Of a stretch of DNA of 64,000 nucleotides, positions 17,558-26,089 are shown one piece after another; positions within the stretch are counted from its first letter, which is position 1; the number at the start of each line of letters is the position of its first letter. Origin of the DNA: Isochrysis galbana. Its lineage: Eukaryota > Haptophyta > Isochrysidales > Isochrysidaceae. Both the position numbers and the translations under genes were made by a program. The DNA lies in NCBI GenBank assembly GCA_018136815.1, contig CM030944.1:2333834-2397833 (forward strand), given 5' to 3'. The notes below the pieces were generated by a model. The model made no database searches, was not told where the DNA came from, and saw only the letters and a program-made list of their open reading frames with translations.

Positions 17558-20323
17558 CTACTGGGCCGGACGGAGAACAACCATCGTGCGGAGGCGGCGG
17601 TGGACTTCTGGGTCGTTACCACACTCGCCACTGCCGCCTTCGCAGAGAAAACGAATGTATGGTTGGCAAACGACGGGGTTATGAGCTCCGTCGCCCGTGC
17701 CATACTTCCACAAGTCTGCCTCGGGCGTACCAGATGGAGCCCGGGGACGAAAGGCGCAGTACGCGCAGCCGTTGGCGTCGGTCCACTCCTTGACGTCGCG
17801 GTCTAAGTCGTCGAGACGCGGCGCCGTCATGGTGGCATCCGAGGGACGGCAGCGCGTGAGCGCAGCGCGAAGGGCCGGGTGACCCGCGTAACGAGAGATT
17901 TGCCAGAAGCGGGCTCGCGCTCGAGACCAGCTACCTGGATCCCATTCCGAGAGGCCCGAATCGGCCGGAAGCCCAAGGCCGTTCGGAGGGGGATCACATT
18001 GGCGACGGGAAGACGTGCTTTTGCCGAGGGGACGGTCAAGAAGTGCGTCCGGTAACGGAGACGATGCGGAGTAATTCGTAGGCGGAGGCGGAGCCCGACG
18101 ATTGTCAGCGCCAGTCGCCTTGCGGTTCGAGTTGTTGTTTTGCGATTTTAATGCCTCGGCCACCGCCGCTTGGACGGCGGCGACCATCGAAGCCGTAGTG
18201 TCTGCGGGGTTAGAGGCAGTCTTAGCAACCTTGGCGGTCTTGGTGGACTTGGAAGTAGTCGCCGGCGGCGTCACGGCGGCGACCGTGACCGACGCTTGTT
18301 GGCCAGCGCGGGCTTGTTCGTACGGGCTCAGGTAGCGCTGGCAGAGGTTGACGCACGAAAGGGCCGAACGAGGGAGCTCGTGGTTCTCGACGCGGAAGCG
18401 AGTCTTCGCAAGACACTCGCCGAACTTGGTCGCGTTATCCACGCCGCGAGCCGCGTCGACCTTGTCGTTCCGAATGATGGACTCGAATCGTTGATTGATA
18501 TCGTGCGACATGTTTGGGTGGTCCCAGACCGTCGTGGCATCCACCTTCGCGTCACCCATCTTGCGGACGTACGCGCGCACCAAATTCTTGGATAACTCTA
18601 AGAGATCGGAGCCGGCTTCACGGGCTACGAGGCGGTCCCACTCCATGGAGGCGGAGTCTTTGGCGAAGCCGGGCACGTTGGCCGCGAAGGTGGCGTCGCA
18701 CTTGCGGAGAAGCACGTCGCAGGCCAGCGCGGGATTGAGAGAGAGAACCGGATCTTCGGCGAGATCGAGGAGGAAGGCGTAAATCCTTTGGTTGCCGGTG
18801 GTGCACAAGTTGGCGGCCGCTAGCAAGGATGTAAAGATTTCACGGTGGTCGCAGCCGAGCGAGAGGGCGCGCTCGAGTGGCTTGATGAAGGACAGACGAA
18901 AATCATTCCAGGAGGTGGCCGCTGTCTGGACGTTGTCCGAGGCCAGGCCCTTGGGGAACTTGATCTCGGAAAGTTCTTTGCCCATTCGGACTTGGTGATG
19001 GAGGGTGCGGTCGAGGAAGAAGCGGCTCCGAGCCCACTTGGTCACGTGCTCCTTCTCGAAAAACACACGGTAGTGCCAAACATTGCCGGCCCGAGAGAGG
19101 CCGCCGTTGAGAATGGCGTGGATTAGCTCGAAATCGTCGGAGTTCTTGTAGAGAGAAGCTACCTCATAGGGGGACATGTTAAACAGTTGGTCCCATGAGG
19201 CTAGGATGACCTCTCGCTCAGAAACATCCCCGGCGAGGCTTGGATCGACGGGATGCCGCCGAGTCGCCGGATTTGGAAGCGAGCGGAGGCCCGCGACGGT
19301 GGGTGGAGGTTGGGGATCAGAAACAGGCTTGACAGACGGGACAGGAACGGGTGTATTGGGTACGGGATCGGAAATCGGATTTGGCGGAACGGAGAACGGC
19401 GCGGCGGGCAAAGGTTGAGAAGGGAACTTGGCCGAGGCAGGGGGAGCACCGATGGAGTTGTCTCCTTCTTCCACAAGCGGTGGCGAAGTTTCGACTCGAG
19501 ACGAAGTCGTAGTGCCCGCTTGGCCCTGTAGAATGTTGAGTATCGTGTTGAAGGTAGACCCCACCTCTCGCTGAAATTCTTCGTGGCGCTGGGCGGCTTG
19601 GAGGGTAGAGGACTCGAGGCGGTCGACAGCGCCGCGGAGAGCCTCGATCTGGACTTGTTGGTCCATGATTTGGGCGGCGCCGACGGTGGCGGTCGGAGGT
19701 GGAACGACGTTACGTTTGGGGTACGAATACGTCGACGGGGGTGGAACAAACTCTTCATATGGTGGGGGCTCGAAAGGAGGGAGGGACCGGACGGAACCCA
19801 CATCATCTTCAGCACCAACCACAGAGGGATTGAGAGAGGAAGGAACACTTGGCAAAGGATCAGCGAAAGAAAGGAGAGGAAAGGCCACCGGTGGAGCAAC
19901 GGACGAGGCTAGAGGACCCATTCCAGCTCCAGTTGACGGGGTGTGAGTAGAGGCCCGCGGAGGCGGCGGAACTTCGACCGTCGGCGCGGAGAGGCGAGAG
20001 GGGGGGAGAACTGGCTCGGAAAGGCTCTCCTTTGAAGAAGGGAGGGGTCCCACGAGGCTCTCTTCCCCAGGAGACTTCGACCCGAACAGTTCGGGAAGAG
20101 AAGAAGAAGAGACGGGCTCATGACGCGGGGACGATGAAGATTTCTCAAGGGAAGAACTCGACGTGACGACCGGAGCCGAAGGCGCGAGCGAAGATTTTGT
20201 GCTTGTCAGAGCAAGGCTCATCTCACTCTTGGAGATGGCCTGCGAGGGCGCGCCGGCAGCTAGCGCGGAATGCGGTTCTTGCGGGGAGCTCATGGAGCTT
20301 TCCTCGGGGGTGACTACGGGCAT
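17558..20323 (-). CDS. gag: TE2 Gag polyprotein (921 aa)
   Basis: Intact frame from ATG 20323 (MPVVTPEESSMSS...) to a TAG at 17558-17560. It is homologous to TE1 Gag over most of its length, with shared blocks ASDNVQTAAT, CDHREIFTSLLAAA, FAKDSASMEWDR, RNDKVDAARGVDNATKF and HELPRSALSCVNLCQRYLSPYEQAR. It ends with the same Cys/His cluster (GCAYCAFRP ... CQPYIRFLCEGGSGECG). The N-terminal 250 residues are Ser/Pro-rich and poorly conserved between the two. A coiled-coil-like part (QVQIEALRGAVDRLESS) sits before the capsid core as in TE1. The stop follows a CAG codon and is in frame with pol. Confidence 0.85.
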   Translation of the reverse strand: MPVVTPEESSMSSPQEPHSALAAGAPSQAISKSEMSLALTSTKSSLAPSAPVVTSSSSLEKSSSSPRHEPVSSSSLPELFGSKSPGEESLVGPLPSSKESLSEPVLPPSRLSAPTVEVPPPPRASTHTPSTGAGMGPLASSVAPPVAFPLLSFADPLPSVPSSLNPSVVGAEDDVGSVRSLPPFEPPPYEEFVPPPSTYSYPKRNVVPPPTATVGAAQIMDQQVQIEALRGAVDRLESSTLQAAQRHEEFQREVGSTFNTILNILQGQAGTTTSSRVETSPPLVEEGDNSIGAPPASAKFPSQPLPAAPFSVPPNPISDPVPNTPVPVPSVKPVSDPQPPPTVAGLRSLPNPATRRHPVDPSLAGDVSEREVILASWDQLFNMSPYEVASLYKNSDDFELIHAILNGGLSRAGNVWHYRVFFEKEHVTKWARSRFFLDRTLHHQVRMGKELSEIKFPKGLASDNVQTAATSWNDFRLSFIKPLERALSLGCDHREIFTSLLAAANLCTTGNQRIYAFLLDLAEDPVLSLNPALACDVLLRKCDATFAANVPGFAKDSASMEWDRLVAREAGSDLLELSKNLVRAYVRKMGDAKVDATTVWDHPNMSHDINQRFESIIRNDKVDAARGVDNATKFGECLAKTRFRVENHELPRSALSCVNLCQRYLSPYEQARAGQQASVTVAAVTPPATTSKSTKTAKVAKTASNPADTTASMVAAVQAAVAEALKSQNNNSNRKATGADNRRAPPPPTNYSASSPLPDALLDRPLGKSTSSRRQCDPPPNGLGLPADSGLSEWDPGSWSRARARFWQISRYAGHPALRAALTRCRPSDATMTAPRLDDLDRDVKEWTDANGCAYCAFRPRAPSGTPEADLWKYGTGDGAHNPVVCQPYIRFLCEGGSGECGNDPEVHRRLRTMVVLRPAQ

Positions 20324-21603
20324 GGTGATCGACGCACGACGCACGACGCACGGAGGGCGCGGAAGTGTGGAAGGAGGCTTGTGGGAGGTGGTGGCAGGCG
20401 ACTGGGGGTGGCTCAGGCGCGTGCTTGGCTGGTATTGACTCGTTGACTCGGGGTATAGACTCGGGAACTCGGGGGGACTCGCTTGGGAACACGGTGGGAC
20501 TCGACGAAGTTGCTACAAAAACACTCACAAGAAACCCAAACCCCAACGACCTTGGGCTCAGAAAACTAACGTAAACACTCCGGAATCATACGATAAACAA
20601 ACCCTCCCCGTGCGACAAAGGCTGAGGTCGCGATCGCTCGTCATGCGCGAAGAAATACGGAAAGAGAGCGCAAAACTACGCAAACGAAGGGTTCAAACTA
20701 TCGTTAAAGTGAAAACTCGTCCGCTGAAGCCAACGCGGAGGGTCGAGGAGAGGTCCAAACTCGCGCGGGGGGAAGAAGGCGATGTGCAGAGAGACCTTCT
20801 AGACAAGCGACGAGCAAGGGGCGACGAAACAAGACGCGAGACGCGGGGCGCGTGCCATTCGTTCTTCCCTTCTTTCACCGAAAACGCGGCGAAACTAACG
20901 TTAAACATCGGTACCCCCTCCGCGAGAATCGCGAAGAAGAACGGACGAGATGGAGGCAATCATCGAAGGAATCGCGAGAGGAATCGAAGCGAGGGGGGGG
21001 AAACAGCGCGCGCGGGGGGGGGAACGAACGACGGCCGGAGGAAACGAACCGCGCGCGGAGGAGAAGAACCTCGCGCGGGGGGGGGAATAATATAACGGCC
21101 GGAGGCGACGGATGGCACGCCGAGAGGAAGAACCTGCCGCGGGGGGCGAGGGACCGAGGGCACGGCGGGGCAGCGTGGGAGGGCGCGAGGGTGATCTCGG
21201 AGCGAGATCGCGTCCTTTCCCTCGCGGAGCGCAGAGAGACCCCCACGGAACATCCTGGGACCGGAGAATGTTTTGGACGAAACTTCCCTCCGTCGGCCGA
21301 GGAGAGGAGGACGGAGAGAGAGAGAGAGAGAGAGTCTCGCAGAGCAACTGCGGAACGAGAAGTCGAAGTCATGCCGGTTTATTACCTTAAACGAGCCAAC
21401 AATTATAGTAACAGCAAAAACAAAATTCGAATCGCAAATTTCGAGACCAAAATCTGCAAACCTGGACTTGAGACCATGGGGAATCCGAATCTGTGTGTCT
21501 TGTGCGTCAGTGGCAACACGGGGAACTGTTCAATTGTAATTGTGAGCGCGTACCTTACACGAATATTCATGCCTACAGCCTTCAGATGGGCAGGAATACA
21601 ACA
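20324..21603 (-). repeat. TE2 5' LTR and leader
   Basis: The LTR begins TGTTGTATTCC at 21603 (reading downward). Its first ~400 nt recur in the opposite orientation at 63578-64000, including the same GA/CT microsatellite (21320-21336). Where the LTR ends and the leader begins cannot be seen. The region is rich in G-runs on the plus strand near 20995-21085. Confidence 0.75.
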
Positions 21604-22267
21604 TAGGGTCATGGATGACGAATTGGGATGGCCCATAGGGCCTGAGGGCAATGAGGAAGGGGCGAAGCCGGCGGCAGGCGCGGAGAGGGAGACCACTTCG
21701 GAGGTGCTGACGGGCTAAAGCCCGTCAGCAGAGGAAGGCGGGCAGGCGGGCTTGAGCGAGGGCGAGGACGGCGGCGAGAGCGGCATCGAGCGAGCGGCGA
21801 GAGGCGAGGGCGAGTGAGAGGAGGGCTGTGATGGCAGGGGCTGGTGAGGAGAGGCGAGGTTGTTGGGTATGAGTGTTACGAGAGCGAGAGCGACGAGAGC
21901 GAGAGCGACGGATGACGACTGACGACAGGACGACGGACAGAGACACCCAGGAAAACACCCCGACTCTCGCCCCACGACTTTCTCACGTAACTCGACTAAA
22001 ATCAAACCCAAACACTCCGGCCAGACGACGACGGACGACGATCAGAAGGCGATCTGTCGGCGATCCCGTCTGGAAGGGGAATCGCACCATAACGGAAACG
22101 AGGGGCAATCCTGCCGAACAAGATTCCAAGAGACCTACCAAATAAGACGAAAGGAGTGCGATGTGCCTAAGGGGGAGATACGAAGAGGTCGTAAATTAAA
22201 CCTGATTGCCCCCAGAAGCAGATAAAGAACCGCTGTAGAGATAGCAAATTAAACCTATTTGCGAGGC
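21604..22267. other. Repeat-derived spacer, no gene seen
   Basis: This lies between the TE2 LTR start and the LTR of a third family on the same strand. It has GAGCGA-type simple-sequence bias (21780-21910). It may be the distal part of the third-family LTR into which TE2 inserted; this is inference from position. Confidence 0.4.
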
Positions 22268-22460
22268 GCCTGGGAGGAAGAAAGGTGGGGAAACTTCCCT
22301 TCTCTTTCGAGAGAAAGAGAGAGGGCGCTCCACAACCCACGATCCCATGCATCCAAGCGAAGATTTTGACCGAGAACGAGAACGAGAGAATTATAACGAT
22401 AAATACCGAACGACGAAGAGAAGAGCGAAGCCTAACGAGTGTCGATTCGCGAATGCGACA
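22268..22460 (-). repeat. LTR of a third gypsy family (3' LTR with polypurine tract)
   Basis: Read on the minus strand, GGGGGG (22461-22466) is followed by TGTCGCATTCGCGAATCGAC. This has the same PPT-LTR layout as TE1 but a different LTR body. The first ~200 nt recur on the plus strand at 53568-53778. The element's interior would lie at higher coordinates, where a minus-strand integrase fragment is found at 24303-24515. Confidence 0.65.
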
Positions 22461-22754
22461 CCCCCCTGCTAGGATCGAGCGTCCCGCGAGGAAAGAAGAG
22501 AACCTAACGGACATCGGAGAGCTCCAAGCAAGCCACGAGAAAGGCAGAAGAGCAATCCTGAACGAGACCGAATGAGCCAAGAGCGAAGAGCGAATAAATC
22601 CGAAGAGCGAATGAAACAATAAATCTGAAGAGCGAATGAAACAATAAATCCGAATGGAGGGAGAGCCGCGCACCCAACGCCGAACCAAGACGGAAGACGT
22701 GATGAGCGACGCACCGAGAAGTTACGAATTACGAACAACGAACAATCGAGGACC

Positions 22755-22990
22755 GAGGAGAACGCGGAACGACAAGAATCGAGAATCGAGAGCGAGAAAC
22801 GAAGAACGCGGAACGACGAGAATCGAGAATCGAAGAACGAGAAACGAAGAACGCGGAACGACGAGAATCGAGAATCGACGATGAATCGAAGAACGAGAAA
22901 CGAAGAACGCGGAACGACGAGAATCGAGAATCGACGATGAATCGAAGAACGAGAAACGAAGAACGCGGAACGACGAACGACGAACTATAA
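22755..22990 (+). repeat. Minisatellite of about 56-nt units
   Basis: Blocks of GAAGAACGCGGAACGACGAG followed by AATCGAGAATCG recur four to five times. The later copies carry an extra GACGATGAATC segment, so the array has short and long unit variants. No coding role is seen. Confidence 0.8.
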
Positions 22991-23121
22991 GAATAGTGCG
23001 CGACGATCGAAGAGACAGGAAGTACCACACCCGTCCGGACGATAAGGTGTAGAATCGGCGGCCGGCGCGGCAGACCGCAGGACTCAACGCTGCAACCCAT
23101 CCCCTTCTCTCTTTTACGAGA

Positions 23122-23141
23122 AAAACTATTGTTATAGTTTT
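23122..23141 (+). repeat. Perfect hairpin just before LINE ORF1
   Basis: AAAACTAT-TGTT-ATAGTTTT lies 4 nt before the ATG GAG CGC GCG start at 23146. A comparable palindrome precedes an ATG GAG CGC GCC at 36899. Confidence 0.6.
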
Positions 23142-23145
23142 AGCG

Positions 23146-24330
23146 ATGGAGCGCGCGCCGACCGCTCCCACCTCCCAGCCCCCCGCCGCCACGACGCCCC
23201 ACCGGGGCCGCCCCAAGCCGCCGGAGCCGAAGCGCTCCCAGGCCGCCCCCTTGACCGACAGTGACGTTGACATGATCCTGCCGCCATCGCCTCCACAGCA
23301 GCCACACAAGCAGGGAACAGGCAGAGTCCTGTTCCCTGCAGACCAACAGGACCAGACTCTGGCCCTTCCACCTGCCTCTGCCGCCGCTCCACCACAACAA
23401 GGACTCCCCATGGTGGGTGGCAGCCTTGCTGCCACCCCCATGGAGGCAACTCCTACCTTCTGTGCACCCCTCGGGGGCGGGCACTTCACTCAACAAACAA
23501 TCATTGGAGCCTTTACGGCTTCCAACCCCTCAAACAACAATCCACAGAAATCGTACGCTGAGGCGGCCGGCCCCAAAGGGAAGCAACCACAAGAAGCACA
23601 GAAGGCTCCACCTCTGCCCCCTCAACATCCACCGCCGCCCTCGCGCAAGCGGGCGGACCCACAGTCGGACCCGAAGCCAAACCAAACACACAACACACAC
23701 GCACAATTCGCCTCACCCCCACAAGATGATGAGGAGGAACCGGATGACACTCCTTACTTCATACAGCTAGCCCAGCTAGCTGAAGACAAGAAGGAGATCA
23801 AAAGTGAGGACGTAGCAACCTACATGAAATACCTCCTCTCAAAGCTTGAAGGTCTCGATGCCACCCCTGATGGGATGGATAAAGGACGCAAAGGTCCCTG
23901 GATCTTTTACGTCGATGAAGACGCGCACGACCAATTCAAGACCGCATATGGCGACAAGCTTCAAGCAGCTCTCTCGGGAGTCTCACACGAGTTCGCGGTG
24001 ACCTATGGCGCTCTAGCCGACTCGGCTCCACGCAAGTCTAGCGCCGTCCGGTCCTCTCTAAAGGAGGTGGCAACCTACATTGTATTTCGCATTTTCGACC
24101 CCGTTAAAGCATACAAGACGAAAACTCGACATCTCGCTAGCGCTTTGGAGCGTGAAGGGTTCCACGTATTACGAGGCAACCAACAACGTGCCAAAACCAC
24201 CGTGGAAGGGATCACGAAAGTCGAATCGGGCAAACGCCCGATTTGGCATTTCTACGTCTATACCGACACCTCCGCCTTGGGACACCGTTTCCCTCGCAAC
24301 TTTCACGTGACTGTGCGCTCGAGGATGACC
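23146..24330 (+). pseudogene. LINE ORF1-like protein, 3' truncated
   Basis: ATG at 23146 opens a frame of ~390 residues. A Pro/Gln-rich N-terminal third is followed by a folded-looking segment (EDVATYMKYLLSKLEG, GPWIFYVDEDAHDQFK, ATYIVFRIFDPVKAYKTKTRHL). It is not a protein I can name. The assignment to LINE ORF1 rests on the shared ATGGAGCGCGC start and upstream hairpin with the dead LINE at 36877-37990. From about 24310 the sequence is the antisense of a gypsy integrase, and the remaining residues to the stop at 24423 are read through that. No reverse transcriptase follows, so the unit is broken. Confidence 0.5.
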
Positions 24331-24515
24331 GAGGTGAGTTGGCTAGCGAGGTTGCTGCCGGAGTCCGAGCGAAGTTGCCTTGGTACTCCGTGCCGAGAAA
24401 CGACGTACGACATGAAGGCGTGAAGAGCGTCGGCACTCGAGGGGTCGCCGTTGTGAGGGGCCGCCTCAATCCAACGAGTGAGCGAGTCCACGAAAACGAG
24501 GAGCTTGTCGAAGCA
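24303..24515 (-). pseudogene. Gypsy integrase core fragment
   Basis: The minus strand encodes LLVFVDSLTRWIEAAPHNGD and RHGVPRQLRSDSGSNLASQL, closely matching the DDE core of the TE1 integrase (FIDSLTRWIEAEPSNGD; RYGVPRQLRTDAGSNL). The second catalytic Asp (RSD) is present. The flanks are unrelated, so this is a ~210-nt relic, possibly of the element whose LTR is at 22268-22460. Confidence 0.75.
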
Positions 24516-24535
24516 TTCAAATCATGTTCATTTGG

Positions 24536-24880
24536 ATTCTGAATGTTCTTCATCTGATGTGCTAAGCCCTCGTTCTCGGCAATTTGCGTGAGCTGATCGT
24601 AATTGACATACCCTCTATCGAAACGCCTGAATGATATGTACGCCCTTATGAACCTGCCGTATTTGTCATCATCAAGCTCATTCACGAATGTTTCGTACAG
24701 CTCCTTCTCCTTGTTGTTATTCAGAGCTCGGTCAATTTCGTACCGCCACGCCCCATTGTCGGATGCCGTGCTACTAAGGATATTCTTGATATTGTTCGGA
24801 TTTACTATTGTTACGTAATCTATGTTAACATCGCTAGTGCTGGGCATGTATGATAGTATCGTATAATAGTATCGTACATA
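24536..24880 (-). other. AT-rich island with an unrecognised coding-like segment
   Basis: Composition drops sharply in GC relative to both sides. The minus-strand frame reads as a charged, plausible protein (VNIDYVTIVNPNNIKN, GAWRYEIDRALNNNKEKELY, FVNELDDDKYGRFIRAYISF, DQLTQIAENEGLAHQMKN). I do not recognise the family, and the frame has no clear start. Codon use is unlike the GC-rich host genes, which suggests foreign origin. It could be an exon or a relic of a transposon or virus. Confidence 0.4.
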
Positions 24881-24974
24881 TTTTTGTGTCACGGCACCAA
24901 CTCGAGCGGGATGCATCAGTCCTCTTGCCAAACGAGTGGGTTGGATAGCGCTACCCTCATGATCCCCACGATCC

Positions 24975-25252
24975 TCCGCGATTGAACGCTTTTCCATGCG
25001 GTGGGGGTGATGGCGATTGAACGCGTTCCACGTGTAGGCTGATGGTGATTGAACGCTTTTCCATGCGGTGGGTGATGGTGATTGAGCGCTTCTCGCCTGA
25101 TGTCCTCACCCAAGTCCTCTATAGGTGGGAATTGATTCGTAGTGCAATACTCCCACAGAAGCTTCCCGTTGCGACGTCCAGGCAGGTGAGGTGACACTTG
25201 ACGGGGCTCTTCGTCTGGTTCCATAGGACGCTTCACAGAAGAGGAGGCCATC
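24975..25252 (-). other. Short unrecognised ORF over a repeated segment
   Basis: An ATG at 25252 (minus) starts MASSSVKRPMEPDEEPRQV... and runs through GKLLWEYCTTNQFPPIEDL into a His-rich part. That part is encoded by three imperfect direct repeats (TGATTGAACGCTTTTCCATG-type units at about 24980-25095). It looks like a real exon start that degenerates into repeats, but I cannot name it. Confidence 0.3.
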
Positions 25253-25261
25253 GCGATTCTG

Positions 25262-25340
25262 GTACGCGGGGAGGGCAGAGGAGGGGCTCTGAAGGGAGAG
25301 GAGGGGCTCTGAAGGGAGAGGAGGGGCTCTGAAGGGAGAG
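25262..25340 (+). repeat. Tandem repeat, ~20-nt unit, three copies
   Basis: The unit GAGGGGCTCTGAAGGGAGAG repeats three times head to tail with almost no change. Confidence 0.8.
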
Positions 25341-25365
25341 GGGGCTGGTAGGCAATGCAGGGCGG

Positions 25366-25553
25366 CGGAGAACTGCTCAACTGCAGGGCAACTGCTCAAC
25401 TACACGGCAACTGCTCAACTGCAGGGGCAACAGCTCAACTGCAGGGCTACTGCTCAACTGCAGGGCAACTGCTCAACTACACGGCAACTGCTCAACTGCA
25501 GGGGCAACTGCTCAACTGCAGGGCTAATGCTCAACTGCAGGGCAACTGCTCAC
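25366..25553 (+). repeat. Minisatellite, ~18-20-nt unit
   Basis: Units of the type GCAACTGCTCAACTGCAGG, with variants containing TACACGG instead of GCAGGG, repeat about ten times in direct orientation. There are no unique spacers, so it is not a CRISPR array. Confidence 0.85.
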
Positions 25554-25867
25554 CCTTCCCTCGTCTCCTCCATATAGACGTGTGACGAAACTTGTTGTCT
25601 GCTTTTACGCGGTCGGTGCTCTTTGGTGTAACTCATCAGTGCTCTTTGGTGTGAGACGTGGATCGTGAATTCCAACGAGATATCGACCCTGCCCCCAAGT
25701 CGAGTGAATGGAGTCAGACCACGTGTGGGTTTCAACATGTGAAGTGTCCAGTTGAGTCAAGTAACCTCCAGGTGACAACGAAAGGTGTTAGCAGGGATGG
25801 GGATAATTGAACGCTTTTGGTCTTATGGTTGTAGAAGTTGGGGTGGTCTCTCGGCGGGGGTACCACG

Positions 25868-26045
25868 TTAGAAATTGTAGTCTTGTAAGAGGTCTTGTTG
25901 GCTAGCATCCCTAGCCACATCCACCGGACGAGCCATGCACCAACCGCGCACACCCCCATCGCGGGGTAGGGGCTCCGTTGCCGATGAGGCACGGTCCCTC
26001 AGCACTAGGATTAAACTAGGACAACAAGAAAACTTTGACAACGAC
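25868..26045. repeat. Dispersed repeat C upstream of ABC1K
   Basis: The stretch from GGACGAGCCA (about 25930) through GTTGCCGATGA to AACAAGAAAACT (about 26030) recurs at 44097-44237, upstream of NDH2. The left part (GAAATTGTAGTCTTGT ... GGCTAGCATCCCTAGC, 25873-25918) recurs inverted at about 39515-39580. It ends only ~45 nt before the ABC1K start codon, so it probably contains or overlaps its promoter. Confidence 0.6.
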
Positions 26046-26089
26046 GCTATGTTCTGACGCTCCTCCTCTCCACTCCCTCTCTCTGCTCT

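Larger units (their letters stand above)
13064..21603 (-). mobile_element. TE2: second methyltransferase-bearing gypsy element, broken
   Basis: On the minus strand, in order from 21603 downward: LTR/leader, gag, in-frame UAG, pol with methyltransferase and protease domains, then the gap. Gag and pol are clearly homologous to TE1 but the LTR is of a different family (TGTTGTATTCC start, matched at 63578). Pol carries two frameshifts and at least one in-frame stop, so the copy is dead. RT, RNase H, integrase and the 3' LTR are lost in or beyond the gap. Confidence 0.85.

Noticed and set aside
20610-21718. Plus-strand Arg/Gly/Glu-rich ORFs in the TE2 LTR
   Set aside because: They follow purine bias and G-runs, lie in LTR sequence and recur only with the LTR.
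25366-25553. CRISPR-like array
   Set aside because: The units follow each other without unique spacers, the host is eukaryotic, and no cas genes are present. It is a minisatellite.
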